Positions 48,467 to 57,753 of a DNA stretch of 64,000 nucleotides are shown in pieces. The position numbers were made by a program, and so were the translations under genes. The notes beneath the pieces were generated by a model. It worked only from the letters and a program-made list of their open reading frames with translations, searched no databases and had not been told where the DNA came from. Numbering within the stretch: position 1 is the stretch's first letter; every line of letters starts with the position of its first letter. Origin of the DNA: G963720515 sp963720515 (lineage in GTDB: Bacteria; Actinomycetota; Thermoleophilia; Gaiellales; Gaiellaceae); the NCBI GenBank assembly GCA_963720515.1, contig OY970397.1:2542001-2606000 (forward strand), written 5' to 3'.

Positions 48467-50290
48467 GTGTGCGGGATCATCGGCTACGTCGGATCGAGGC
48501 AGGCGAAGGACCTCCTTCTCGGCGGCCTCGAGCGCCTCGAGTACCGCGGCTATGACTCGGCCGGTCTCGGCCTCCTCGAGGACGGGCGGCTCGAGTTCGT
48601 CCGCGCCGTCGGCCCGCTCGCGACCCTGAAGGAGCTCGTCGAGCCGATCGACTTCGGCGCGACGACCGGCGTTGGGCACACGCGCTGGGCGACGCACGGC
48701 CGCGTCTCCGAGCAGAACGCGCACCCGATCACCGGCTGCCGCACCGATGAGGTCGCCGTCGTCGTGAACGGGATCGTCGAGAACTTCCGGGACCTCCAGG
48801 AGAGCCTCCTCGCCGAGGGCCACACGTTCGCCTCCGAGACCGATACGGAGGTCGTCACCCACCTGATCGAGCGCCACTACGGCGGCGACCTGGTTCAGAC
48901 CGTCGCCGAGGTGTACCGGCAGCTCGAGGGGCACTTCGCGCTCGTCGTCATCCACCGCGAGCACCCCGGCATGCTCGTCGGCGCGCGGCTTCAGTGCCCG
49001 CTCGTCGTCGGCGTCGGGGACGAGGAGATGTTCCTCGCGTCGTCCATCGCCGCGTTCCACAGCGAGACGCAGCGGATGCAGCTCATCGAGGACGGCGAGG
49101 TCGTGGCGATCACCGCGGACGGCTCGCGCTTCGTCGCGACCGACGGCGAGGTGCGCGAGCGCGACGTGATCGAGATCGACTGGGACGACGAGTCGGCCGA
49201 GCGCCACGGCTTCGAGTCGTTCATGCTCAAGGAGATCTACGAGCAGCCCGTCGCGGTGGAGAGGACGATCGCCGCGCACCTCGACGGCGGGAAGCTCGAC
49301 CTGCCGGAGCTCGGCACGGACGAGGAGCTCGCCGGCGTCCGGCGCATCCTCATCCTCGCGTGTGGCACGGCCTACCACGCGGGCGTCGTCGGGCGCTACG
49401 CGATCGAGGAGTGGGCGCGCGTCCAGGCCGACTTCGACGTCGCGAGCGAATGGCGCTACCGCAGCCCGGTGATCGAGGAGGGGACGCTCGTCATCGGCAT
49501 CACGCAGTCCGGCGAGACGCGCGACACGGTGCACGCGATGCGCCTCGCGCGCGAGCTCGGCGCGCGCACGCTTGCGATCACGAACCAGCAGGGCACGCAG
49601 ATCACGCGCGAGGTGGACGCCGTCCTCTACACGCGCGCCGGCATCGAGGTCGGCGTCGCGGCGACGAAGACGTTCACCGCGCAGGTGACGCTGCTCTTCC
49701 TCGTCGCCCTCCGGATCGCCGAGGCCCGCTCGACGCTCGCGCCCGAGGAGATCGGCTCCCTCGTCGACGAGCTGCGCGGCCTGCCCGCGAAGCTCGACAC
49801 GTTCCTCGAGGGCCGACACCCGATCGAGGAGATCGCGCGCCGCCACTACGACGAGGACTTCTTCCTCTACCTCGGCCGCCACGTCGGGCTCCCGGTCTGT
49901 CTCGAGGGCGCGCTCAAGCTGAAGGAGATCTCCTACATCCCCACCGAGGCCTACTCGGCCGGGGAGATGAAGCACGGGCCGATCGCGCTTCTCGCCGAAG
50001 ACACCCCGGTGGTGGTCGTCGCGACCGACTCGCACGTCTACGACAAGATCGTGTCGAACATCCAGGAGGTTCGGGCGCGCGGCGCGTCCGTGATCGCGAT
50101 CGCGACCGACGGCAACGAGGACATCCAGCACCACGCGGACGACGTGATCTACGTGCCGCGCACGCACCCGTTCCTCCAGGCGCCGCTCGCGACTTTGCCG
50201 CTCCAGCTCCTCGCCTACCGCATCGCGCGGATCCGCGGCCTGAACGTGGACCAGCCGCGCAACCTGGCGAAGACGGTCACGGTCGAGTAA
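48467..50290 (+). CDS. glmS: glutamine-fructose-6-phosphate aminotransferase (isomerizing)
   Basis: A 607-residue enzyme making glucosamine-6-phosphate. The GTG at 48467 is chosen because the next codon is the catalytic Cys of the N-terminal-nucleophile amidotransferase (CGIIGYVGSRQAKDLL); AAGGGAGG stands 8 nt upstream. GVGHTRWATHGRVSEQNAHP and the two SIS domains (ILACGTAYHAGVVGRYAIEE, ITQSGETRDTVHAMRLAREL, EVGVAATKTFTAQVTLLFLV) are canonical, as is the C-terminal LNVDQPRNLAKTVTVE. Confidence 0.97.
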   Translation: MCGIIGYVGSRQAKDLLLGGLERLEYRGYDSAGLGLLEDGRLEFVRAVGPLATLKELVEPIDFGATTGVGHTRWATHGRVSEQNAHPITGCRTDEVAVVVNGIVENFRDLQESLLAEGHTFASETDTEVVTHLIERHYGGDLVQTVAEVYRQLEGHFALVVIHREHPGMLVGARLQCPLVVGVGDEEMFLASSIAAFHSETQRMQLIEDGEVVAITADGSRFVATDGEVRERDVIEIDWDDESAERHGFESFMLKEIYEQPVAVERTIAAHLDGGKLDLPELGTDEELAGVRRILILACGTAYHAGVVGRYAIEEWARVQADFDVASEWRYRSPVIEEGTLVIGITQSGETRDTVHAMRLARELGARTLAITNQQGTQITREVDAVLYTRAGIEVGVAATKTFTAQVTLLFLVALRIAEARSTLAPEEIGSLVDELRGLPAKLDTFLEGRHPIEEIARRHYDEDFFLYLGRHVGLPVCLEGALKLKEISYIPTEAYSAGEMKHGPIALLAEDTPVVVVATDSHVYDKIVSNIQEVRARGASVIAIATDGNEDIQHHADDVIYVPRTHPFLQAPLATLPLQLLAYRIARIRGLNVDQPRNLAKTVTVE

Positions 50291-50325
50291 CACACGCCCT
50301 CGGGCGCGTGCCACACTTCGAGGCC

Positions 50326-51711
50326 GTGAGGCTTCGGGTTCGTCTGATCGTGGCCGGGACGCTCCTGGCCGCCATTGCCGCCACGGTGCTGCCGGCGGTC
50401 TTTCCGTCGCTCCACGTCGCCTACCGGGAGCCGGGCCTGCGCGTCGCGCTCGAGGGCGCCGCCTCGCTCATGGCGGCGACCGCCGCGTACATCGCGATCG
50501 GCCGGTTCCTCCGTGCGCGGAGCCTCGCGCCCCTCGTCCTTGGCGTCGCGCTGACCTTCCTCGCGGCCGCGACGTTCGCGCTCGCCGTGCTCGTAGCCGT
50601 GACCCCCGCGTGGGACCAGGCGCTCGTCCTCGTCGTCACCGGGAACCTCCTCGGCGGCGTCGGGCTCGCGATCGCCGCGTTCGTGCCCGACCGCCCCGTC
50701 AAGCGGCCCGGCCGCTCGATGGGGATCCTCGTCGGTACGGGGCTGGCGCTCGGCGTCGTCGTCGCCATTGCCTTCGTCGCTGTCGCCTGGGACGGCGCCC
50801 ACGCCGCGCTTCGCGAGGCCGAGGCGACGGGGTCCAACCACTCCGACCACGTTGCCGGGCTGCTCGCCTTCCAGCTGGTCACCCTCGCCGCGTTCGCGGC
50901 CGCCGCGTTCGGCTTCGGCCGAAACGCGCTTCGGACGGGAGACGAGTTCCTGGGGTGGCTCGCGCTCGCAACGACGCTCGGAGCGTTCTCGCGTCTGAAC
51001 GTCGTCCTCTTCCCGGCCGCCGGCACGCACTTCATCCACACGGCCGACGTCTTCCGCGTCCTCTTCTACGTCGTCCTCCTGATCGCCGCCGCGCGGGAGG
51101 TGCAGGGCTACTGGAAGACGCTCGCGGACACCGCCGTGCTCGAGGAGCGCCGCCGCATCGCCCGCGACATCCACGACGGCCTCGCGCAGGAGCTGGCCTT
51201 CATCTCGCGCCGCGCGAAACGGCTTGTCGGCCGGCCCGATCGCGAGGGCGCCGAGCAGATCGCCGCCGCCGCCGAGCGCGCGCTCACCGAGTCGCGCCGC
51301 GCCATCGCCGCGCTGACCAGACCGCTCGACGAGCCGCTCGACGAGGTGCTCGCGCAGGCGGTGGAGGAGGTCGCGCAGCGGACGGGCGCACGGCTCGAGC
51401 TCGAGCTGGAGCCGGGGATCGAGATCGAGGGCCCCGAGCGCGAGGCGCTCGTGCGGATCGCCTGCGAGGCGGTCGCGAACGCGGCGCGCCACGCCCACGC
51501 GAACGTCGTGCGGCTCGAGCTCGCGAACGGCGACCGCGTGCGGCTCCGCGTCGTGGACGACGGCGTCGGGTTCGACATCGCGGACGCGCCGGAGAGCGGG
51601 GGAGGCTTCGGCCTGGAGAGCATGCGCGGCCGGGCGGCGGCGCTCGGCGCGGACTTCCGGCTCCGCTCGGAGGTCGGCGCGGGGACCACCGTGGAGGTGG
51701 AGCTAGCGTGA
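50326..51711 (+). CDS. NarL-type sensor histidine kinase
   Basis: A 461-residue membrane kinase. About eight hydrophobic helices fill residues 1-250 (RLIVAGTLLAAIAATVLPAV and so on), followed by the HisKA_3 dimer helix with the phospho-acceptor His in ERRRIARDIHDGLAQELAFI, and the ATPase domain with EAVANAARHAHANVV (N box), VVDDGVGFD (G1) and GGGFGLESMRGRA (G2). The signal is unknown. The GTG at 50326 was chosen, another in-frame GTG lies at 50308. Coupled to the response regulator by GTGA. Confidence 0.87.
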   Translation: MRLRVRLIVAGTLLAAIAATVLPAVFPSLHVAYREPGLRVALEGAASLMAATAAYIAIGRFLRARSLAPLVLGVALTFLAAATFALAVLVAVTPAWDQALVLVVTGNLLGGVGLAIAAFVPDRPVKRPGRSMGILVGTGLALGVVVAIAFVAVAWDGAHAALREAEATGSNHSDHVAGLLAFQLVTLAAFAAAAFGFGRNALRTGDEFLGWLALATTLGAFSRLNVVLFPAAGTHFIHTADVFRVLFYVVLLIAAAREVQGYWKTLADTAVLEERRRIARDIHDGLAQELAFISRRAKRLVGRPDREGAEQIAAAAERALTESRRAIAALTRPLDEPLDEVLAQAVEEVAQRTGARLELELEPGIEIEGPEREALVRIACEAVANAARHAHANVVRLELANGDRVRLRVVDDGVGFDIADAPESGGGFGLESMRGRAAALGADFRLRSEVGAGTTVEVELA

Positions 51712-52358
51712 GCGAGCCGATCGCGGTCTTGATCGCCGACGACCACGCGCCGACGCGCGCCGACGTGCGAGGGATCCTCGCCGAAGACGGGCGCTTCGCC
51801 GTCCGCGCCGAGGCGGCCGACGCGGCCGGCGCGGTCGCCGCCGCGCTCGAGGCGCGCCCGGACGTCTGCCTGCTCGACGTTCGCATGCCGGGCGGCGGCG
51901 TGGGCGCGGCCTGGGAGATCAGCGCCCGGCTGCCGGACACGAAGATCGTCATGCTCACCGTCTCCCGCGACGACGCCGACCTCTTCGCCGCGCTGCGCGC
52001 CGGGGCGTCCGGCTACCTGCTCAAGGACATCGACCCCGACCGGCTGCCCGACGCGCTCGCCTCCGTCGTCGCCGGCGAGGGCGCCCTTCCCGGGAGCCTC
52101 GTCGCCCGGCTCGTGAACGAGTTCCGCGACCGCGGGCCGAGGCGGCGCGCCGTGCTCTCGCCCTCACCGGGAGAGCCGCTCACGAGCCGCGAGTGGCAGG
52201 TGCTCGAGCTCATGCGCGACGGGCTCACGACCGCGCAGATCGCCGACCGGCTCGTCATCTCGCGCGCAACGGTGCGGAGCCACGTGGCCGGGATCCTGCG
52301 CAAGCTGCGCGTGCCGGACCGCGAGGCCGCGCTCGAGCTCTTCCGCAGCCAGAGCTAG
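51708..52358 (+). CDS. NarL/FixJ-family response regulator
   Basis: A 216-residue regulator: receiver domain with AVLIADDHAPTRADVRGIL (acidic pair), phospho-acceptor Asp in CLLDVRMPGGGVG, Thr/Ser in IVMLTVSRDD and Lys in GYLLKDIDPD; then a LuxR-type helix-turn-helix (PLTSREWQVLELMRDGLTTA, QIADRLVISRATVRSHVAGI). Partner of the preceding kinase; targets not evident. Stop shares CTAG with the convergent arfB. Confidence 0.92.
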   Translation: MSEPIAVLIADDHAPTRADVRGILAEDGRFAVRAEAADAAGAVAAALEARPDVCLLDVRMPGGGVGAAWEISARLPDTKIVMLTVSRDDADLFAALRAGASGYLLKDIDPDRLPDALASVVAGEGALPGSLVARLVNEFRDRGPRRRAVLSPSPGEPLTSREWQVLELMRDGLTTAQIADRLVISRATVRSHVAGILRKLRVPDREAALELFRSQS

Positions 52359-52765
52359 TCGCCGAGGTCGCGCCGCAGGCGCTTCGTCCGGCCGCGGCGC
52401 TTCTTCGACTCGAGGCGTCGCTCTCTCGACGCCTTTGTGGGCTTGGTCGGGCTTCGAGGGCGTTGCCGGCGCAGCGCCTTTGCGATGGCCGCCGCCAGCC
52501 GCTCGAGCGCGAGCTCGCGGTTCCGCGACTGGCTGCGCTCGTCCTGGGCCACGGCGCGCACGACCGGCCCGAGCTTGTCGACCAGCCGCCGCTTCTGCGC
52601 CTCCGAGAGCGTCTCGGACGCCTCGACGTCGAAGAGGGCCTCCACGCGCGTCTCCGTCTTGTTCGCGTGCTGCCCGCCCGGCCCGCTCGACCGCGACGTG
52701 CGCAGCTCGACCTCCCCGAGCGGGAGGTCGAGCGTGCGTGTGATTCTCAGCGGCTCCGGCGCCAT
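52355..52765 (-). CDS. arfB: alternative ribosome-rescue factor ArfB (YaeJ-like peptidyl-tRNA hydrolase)
   Basis: A 136-residue protein with the release-factor GGQ loop in TSRSSGPGGQHANKTETRVE and a long basic C-terminal tail (SPTKPTKASRERRLESKKRR) that enters the empty mRNA channel of stalled ribosomes. This combination defines ArfB/ICT1. ATG start with a TAGTGT -10 box 6 nt upstream. Confidence 0.92.
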   Translation of the reverse strand: MAPEPLRITRTLDLPLGEVELRTSRSSGPGGQHANKTETRVEALFDVEASETLSEAQKRRLVDKLGPVVRAVAQDERSQSRNRELALERLAAAIAKALRRQRPRSPTKPTKASRERRLESKKRRGRTKRLRRDLGD

Positions 52766-52771
52766 GCCCGC

Positions 52772-52777
52772 ACACTA
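52772..52777 (-). promoter_or_regulatory. leaderless -10 box of arfB
   Basis: TAGTGT on the minus strand, 6 nt before the ATG at 52765; its TAG is the stop of the copper-protein gene. Confidence 0.45.
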
Positions 52778-54461
52778 CGGCGCGGAGATCTTGATCGTCC
52801 CCTTCCCGATCACCTCGGTGAACTCGTCCTGGCGGAGCGTGACCGCGATCGCCCAGTCGCCCGGGATCGCGAAGCTCGCGCCCTTCACCTCGTAGTCGGT
52901 CTCGCCGGGCTTCGCCGCCGTCTGCTCCACCGTGAGCTTCTGCGGCGGGATCGACTTCGACGGGAGCGAGGCCGTCATCGTGAGCTCGGCGACCTTCGGC
53001 CCGTGCGCCTCGATCGCGATGTCGTTCGAGCCCGCCTTGCCAGGGCGTGAACGTGACGATCACGTGGTACGGGTCGACGATGATCGACGCCACGTTCGTC
53101 GCGCCGGTCGCGGACTCCGCGCTCGCCTTCGCGGGCGGCTCCGACACCAGCACGGCGGTCACGGCGAGGACGGTGGCCATGATCGCGAGCTCGACGCCGA
53201 CGAGCCGCAGGAAGCGGCGCCGCTCGGCGACCGAGGCGATCCCCGCCTTCAGGGCCGGGACGGAGAACTTGTTGTTGAACGCGCCGAGTGCGAGCAGGGG
53301 CAGGACGAGCGCGACCTTGACGACGAGGAGCTGCCCGTAGGTCGTCTCCCAGAGCGCGTTCCAGGTGCGCACCTGGAGGTACCCGTTGATCGTCCCTGCG
53401 ACGAGGAGCAGCGCCACGGAGCCGACCGCGGCCGTCGAGAAGCGCGGCACGCAGCGGGAGGCGAGCGGCCACCGGCCCTCGCCCGCCATGAGGAGCGCCA
53501 TGACGATGAACGCGAGGCCGCCGACCCAGATCGACGCGGCCAGCACGTGTGCGACGTCGAGGACGAACGCGCCCGTGCCGCTCACGCTTGCGTGCCCGCC
53601 GAGCGCCGGCATGAGGAGCAGCGCCGCGGCCGGGACGACCGCCGCCTCCTCGAGCCCGCGGTCCCGCTCCGGCAGGCCGCGCACGATGAGGGCGTAGACG
53701 CAGAGGACGGCGGCGAGGATCGTGCGGGCGACGATGACGTGGCCGAAGCGCGTGCCAAGGACGTCGCTCGTCAGGTTCCACGAGATGCCGTCGCGAAGGC
53801 CGAGGCCCGCGCCGGCCGCGCCCTCGACGACGAGCACGAGCGGCCCGAGCAGCGCGAGGAGCCCCGCGGCGCCCGCGTCCACGGCCCAGAGGCGCCGGCG
53901 GAGCGCGGGGTTCGCGTCCTTCAGGAAGACGAGCAGGGCGACGACGCCGCCGATCGCGAGGATGAGCGACGCGAAGCCGAGGAACCGGATCACGTCGAAC
54001 GTGACCGTGACCGTCTTCGGCGAGCCCGCTCCGAGCACCTCGCTCGCGATCCCGCCTGGCGCGGCGCCGGGCGCGCCGATGTGGAACACGAACGATCCCT
54101 GGACGGGATGCGAGTCGGCGGAGACGACGCGCCAGGCGACCGTGTACGTGCCGTTCGGCAGGCCGCCCTTGAGCGGCACCGAGACCTCGGACGAGGCGGG
54201 GTGGTTCAGCTCGCCGGTGTCCACGCGCTTCGCGTTCGAGTCGTAGACCTTGACCGCGCCGGGCCCGGCCTCGACCGCCTCGCTGTACTTGATCCCGACC
54301 GCGCGCGGCTCGGTCGGCACGATCTTGTCGTTCGGCGGGTCGGTCGAGACGACGGTGGCGTGCGCCCATGCGCTGGACGCCGTGGCGAGCGCGGCCGCCA
54401 CGATCGCGATTGCCGTGGCCGACCGCCTCACCGCTCCCTTCCGAAGCGGGTTCCTGGACAC
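52775..54461 (-). pseudogene. CopC-CopD-YtkA-like copper-handling fusion protein, frameshifted
   Basis: About 561 residues after repair. A signal peptide (TAIAIVAAALATASSAWA) exposes an N-terminal His, as in CopC; the CopC domain continues with HATVVSTDPPNDKIVPTEPR and SADSHPVQGSFVFHIG. About eight membrane helices of CopD type follow (VIRFLGFASLILAIGGVVAL, HVLAASIWVGGLAFIVMALL). After an extra G at 53043-53045 the C-terminal domain resumes as FTPGKAGSNDIAIEAHGPKV and ends like YtkA (EVKGASFAIPGDWAIAVTLR). The GTG start has AAAGGAG 7 nt upstream. Role: periplasmic copper binding and uptake. Confidence 0.85.
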
Positions 54462-54510
54462 TCGGGTCTCCTTTCGCAGCGTTCGGCGCGCCGGTTTTCC
54501 GGCGCTCCCG

Positions 54511-55065
54511 TCAGAACGCGCGAAGGGCAGGCGGCCCGCGCTCGGCGGAGCAGAGGGCGAGCGGTGCGGGCCGGAGCGGCGCGAACGCCGTGAAGCCGAT
54601 CGTGCGCGGGGCGCGCAGCCGCGCCGGGCGGAACGCGGAGGAGCGGCCGAGGCGCGCCGCGCCGTGTGTCAGCGCCTGCGCGAGCGCGTAGAGGCCGAGC
54701 GCGAGCGGGACCTGGAGGACGAGGCCGATGAGGAGCGCCGGGCCGAAGGCCGAGCCTTCGCCGAGGACGCTTCCGAGCTGCTCCTGCGCGAGGAAGCCGA
54801 CGGGCGGGAGGAGCGCGAAGATCCACAGGGGCGTCGCGGCCGCGCGGCCGGTGCGGAAGCTCGCGAGGGCGCCGGCGCCGAGCACCGCAAGCGCCACGGC
54901 GCCGCCCGCCGCCGCGCAGACGAGCCAGTGGCTCGAGCCGCCCGCCACGTGGTGGTGGTGCGCGCCCGCGCCTGCGACGAGCCGATGGGCGAACGCGTGC
55001 GCGGCGTACCCGCCCGCCGCCGTCAGGGGCACCGAGAGAAGCCAGGCAAGCCGCCCGTGCGCCAT
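54511..55065 (-). CDS. His-rich membrane protein near the copper gene
   Basis: A 184-residue protein with about four hydrophobic segments and a His cluster (GAGAHHHHVAGGSSHWLVCA, residues about 33-52). Helices continue as LWIFALLPPVGFLAQEQLGS and ALLIGLVLQVPLALGLYALA. The His-rich loop and its place upstream of the CopC-CopD fusion on the same strand (49 nt apart) suggest a copper-linked role; the family is not recognised. Two Cys are also present. Confidence 0.6.
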   Translation of the reverse strand: MAHGRLAWLLSVPLTAAGGYAAHAFAHRLVAGAGAHHHHVAGGSSHWLVCAAAGGAVALAVLGAGALASFRTGRAAATPLWIFALLPPVGFLAQEQLGSVLGEGSAFGPALLIGLVLQVPLALGLYALAQALTHGAARLGRSSAFRPARLRAPRTIGFTAFAPLRPAPLALCSAERGPPALRAF

Positions 55066-55074
55066 TGCACGCCC

Positions 55075-55080
55075 ATGGTA
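55075..55080 (-). promoter_or_regulatory. leaderless -10 box of the His-rich membrane protein gene
   Basis: TACCAT on the minus strand, 9 nt before the ATG at 55065. Confidence 0.4.
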
Positions 55081-55114
55081 GGAGACGCCACGAGGCGCGG
55101 CAACGCGGCCCGCG

Positions 55115-55120
55115 TAGACT
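55115..55120 (+). promoter_or_regulatory. leaderless -10 box of the HAD-acpS-nnr operon
   Basis: TAGACT ends 8 nt before the ATG at 55129. Confidence 0.45.
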
Positions 55121-55128
55121 CGACCGCG

Positions 55129-55905
55129 ATGCGCGCCGTGCTCCTCGACGTCGACGGCGTCCTCCAGGTCTCGGGCCGCGCGGTTCCGGACGCCCCGGAG
55201 GCCGTTCTGGCGCTCCGCGAGGCCGGTCATCCCGTCCGCTTCGTCACGAACAACACGGTGCGCGCGCGGGCCGTGCTCGCCTCCGACCTGCGCGCCCTCG
55301 GGTTCGAGCTGGCCGAGGAGGAGCTCGAGACCGTGCCCGTCGCGGCCGCGCACTTCCTGGCCGGGTCGCGCGTGCTCCCGCTCACGATGCGCGCCATCCA
55401 CGCGGATCTGGCCGAGTCGGTGGAGCTGGTCGAGGAAGGCGCCGACGTCGTGCTGGTCGGGGGTGCGGACGAGACGGACGAGAACCTCGAGGCCTTCGGG
55501 TGGGACCGGCTCGAGGCCGCGTTCGCCGAGCTCGAGCGCGGCGCACGGCTGGTGGCCCTCCACCGCAACCGCTGGTGGCAGACTGCGTCGGGCCCGCGCA
55601 TGGACTCCGCGCTCGTCGTGGCCGGGCTCGAGGAGGTCTCAGGCGTGCGGGCCGAGCTCGTGGGCAAGCCGAGCCCGGCGCTCCTCCAGGGCGCGCTCGA
55701 CTCGATCGGCGGGGCGACGAACGGCGCCACGATGGTCGGCGACGACGTGGAGGCCGACATCGGCGCGGCGAAGCGGATCGGCGTCGAGGCCGTTCTGGTG
55801 CGCACCGGCAAGTTCCGGCCGGACACCCTCGCCGCGGCCGACCCGCAGCCGGACGCCGTCCTCGACTCGGTTGCGGACGTGCCAGACTTCGTCGCCGGGC
55901 GATGA
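55129..55905 (+). CDS. HAD-IIA hydrolase (NagD/HDHD2-like)
   Basis: A 258-residue phosphatase: RAVLLDVDGVLQVSGRAVPD (nucleophile Asp), RFVTNNTVRARAVLASDL (motif II), the type IIA cap, VGKPSPALLQGALDSIGG (Lys) and MVGDDVEADIGAAKRIGVEA (metal Asp). Related to NagD and phospholysine phosphohistidine phosphatase; the substrate is unknown. Stop overlaps acpS (ATGA). Confidence 0.87.
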   Translation: MRAVLLDVDGVLQVSGRAVPDAPEAVLALREAGHPVRFVTNNTVRARAVLASDLRALGFELAEEELETVPVAAAHFLAGSRVLPLTMRAIHADLAESVELVEEGADVVLVGGADETDENLEAFGWDRLEAAFAELERGARLVALHRNRWWQTASGPRMDSALVVAGLEEVSGVRAELVGKPSPALLQGALDSIGGATNGATMVGDDVEADIGAAKRIGVEAVLVRTGKFRPDTLAAADPQPDAVLDSVADVPDFVAGR

Positions 55906-56258
55906 GGATCGGCGTCGACCTGATCGAGATCGGGCGGATCGAGCGGGCGCTCCGCCGCACGGGCTTCCGCGAGCGCGTCTTCACGGACGCCGAGCGCGAG
56001 TACTGCGACTCCCGGCCGAATCCCGCGCAGCACTACGCCGCCCGGTTCGCCGGCAAGGAGGCGATCGGCAAGGCGCTCGGCTGCGGCGTCAACTTCACCT
56101 GGCGCGAGATCGAGATCGCCGGGCGGCCGAAGCCGGGCGTGCGGCTCTCCGGCTGGACGAAGGCGTGGGGCGAGCGCGTCAACGCCGGCGCGATCGACCT
56201 CTCCATGACGCACTCGAAGGAGCTCGCGGCGGCGATCGCCGTCGTGGCCGATCCGTGA
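55902..56258 (+). CDS. acpS: holo-[acyl-carrier-protein] synthase
   Basis: A 118-residue phosphopantetheinyl transferase activating ACP with coenzyme A. IGVDLIEIGRIERALRRTGF and RVFTDAEREYC start the fold; HYAARFAGKEAIGKALGCGV holds the Mg-binding Glu, with DLSMTHSKELAAAIAVV at the end. acpS-nnr-alr is a conserved actinobacterial cluster. Confidence 0.95.
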   Translation: MRIGVDLIEIGRIERALRRTGFRERVFTDAEREYCDSRPNPAQHYAARFAGKEAIGKALGCGVNFTWREIEIAGRPKPGVRLSGWTKAWGERVNAGAIDLSMTHSKELAAAIAVVADP

Positions 56259-57736
56259 CCGAGCTGGAGCCGCTCTACACCGCGGCGGAGATGCGCGCCG
56301 CCGAGGAGGCGTATCCGGGCCCGTCGTTCGACCTCATGTGGAAGGCGGGGGTCGCGGTCGCGGAGGAGGCCGCCGCGCGGTTCCCGGACGCCGCGCACTT
56401 CTGCGCCTGGTGCGGCACGGGCGCGAACGGCGGCGACGGCATCGTGGCGGCGCAGGCCCTCAGGGGCGCCGGGCGCCACGCAACGGTGTACCTCACGGGG
56501 CCGGAGGAGAAGGTCGCGGGCGACGCGGCCGAGGCGCTGCGCCGCGCGAAGGAGGGCGGCGTGCTCGTGGTCGACGTGGCGACCGAGGCCGACGTCGTGA
56601 TCGACGCACTCCTCGGCACCGGGCTCTCGGGGGCGCCGCGGCGCGAGACGGCGACGCTGATCGAGCAACTCGACCGGCTCCAGGTTCCGATCGTCTCCGT
56701 GGACGTGCCGTCCGGCGTCGACGCGTCCACCGGCCGGACGCGGGGCGCCGCCGTGCAGGCCACGCTCACCGTCACGTTCCACGGGCGGAAGGTGGGGCAC
56801 GCGATCGCACCCGGGCTCCATCGCGCGGGCGAGGTCGTCGTCGCGGACATCGGGCTGGAGCACGGAGAGACGCGGAACCGGCTCGTGACCGAGGAGATCC
56901 TGGCCGCGGTCCCGCGCCGCGGGCCGACGGACACCAAGTACAGCGCCGGGTTCGTCGTCGTGGTGGGCGGCTCGACCGGGCTCACCGGCGCGCCGTTCCT
57001 GTCGTCCGAGGCCGCCATGCGCGCGGGCGCCGGCTACGTGCGCGCCTGCGTTCCCGAGGCGGCGGCGACCGTGCTCGCGCAGCGCTTCGTCGAGGTGACG
57101 CTCTCTCCGCAGCCGTGCGACGACGAGGGCCGGCTCGTGGAGGAGGCGGCGGCGGGGATCCTGAAGGCGGCCGAGCGGGCCGACGCGGTCGCGATCGGGC
57201 CCGGGCTCGGACGGAGCGACGGCGTGCGCGCGCTCGTCCGCGAGCTGCTCGACCGGATCGAGCTGCCGGTGGTCGTGGACGCGGACGGCCTCTGGGCGCT
57301 CGCCGGGCACCTCGAATGGGTGTTCTCGCGCGACGCGCCGACCGTGCTGACGCCGCACTCCGGCGAGCTCGGGCGGCTCCTCGACCGCGACTCGGCCTGG
57401 GTGGACGCGAACCGGCTCGAGGCCGTGTCCGGCGCGGCCGACGACGCGGGCGCGGTCGTGCTGCTCAAGGGCGCGGACACGCTCGTCGCCGCCCCCGGCC
57501 GCGGCACCCTCGTCAGCGGCCTCGGAACCCCGGGCCTCGCGAGCGCGGGCACGGGCGACGTCCTCACCGGGATCCTCTCGGCGTTCCTCGCCAAGGGCAT
57601 GGATCCGCAGAAGGCGGCCGTGGCCGCGGCGGCGGCGAGCGGCGTCGCGGCGCGCGAGGCGGCGGAGCGGCACGGCTTCGCGGGGCTCGTCGCGCGCGAC
57701 GTGATCGAGGCGCTCTCGCCGGTCCTGTCGCGCTAG
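56255..57736 (+). CDS. nnr: bifunctional NAD(P)H-hydrate epimerase / ADP-dependent NAD(P)H-hydrate dehydratase
   Basis: A 493-residue repair enzyme for hydrated NAD(P)H. The epimerase half (residues 1-210) has LYTAAEMRAAEEAYPG, CGTGANGGDGIVAAQAL and SVDVPSGVDASTGRTRGAAV. The dehydratase half has VVVVGGSTGLTGAPFLSSEA, AVAIGPGLGRSDGVRALV, VVDADGLWALAGH, TVLTPHSGELGRLL and GLASAGTGDVLTGILSAFLA. GTG start coupled to acpS; alr follows 17 nt later. Confidence 0.95.
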   Translation: MTELEPLYTAAEMRAAEEAYPGPSFDLMWKAGVAVAEEAAARFPDAAHFCAWCGTGANGGDGIVAAQALRGAGRHATVYLTGPEEKVAGDAAEALRRAKEGGVLVVDVATEADVVIDALLGTGLSGAPRRETATLIEQLDRLQVPIVSVDVPSGVDASTGRTRGAAVQATLTVTFHGRKVGHAIAPGLHRAGEVVVADIGLEHGETRNRLVTEEILAAVPRRGPTDTKYSAGFVVVVGGSTGLTGAPFLSSEAAMRAGAGYVRACVPEAAATVLAQRFVEVTLSPQPCDDEGRLVEEAAAGILKAAERADAVAIGPGLGRSDGVRALVRELLDRIELPVVVDADGLWALAGHLEWVFSRDAPTVLTPHSGELGRLLDRDSAWVDANRLEAVSGAADDAGAVVLLKGADTLVAAPGRGTLVSGLGTPGLASAGTGDVLTGILSAFLAKGMDPQKAAVAAAAASGVAAREAAERHGFAGLVARDVIEALSPVLSR

Positions 57737-57753
57737 CGGCGACAATCCGGGCC

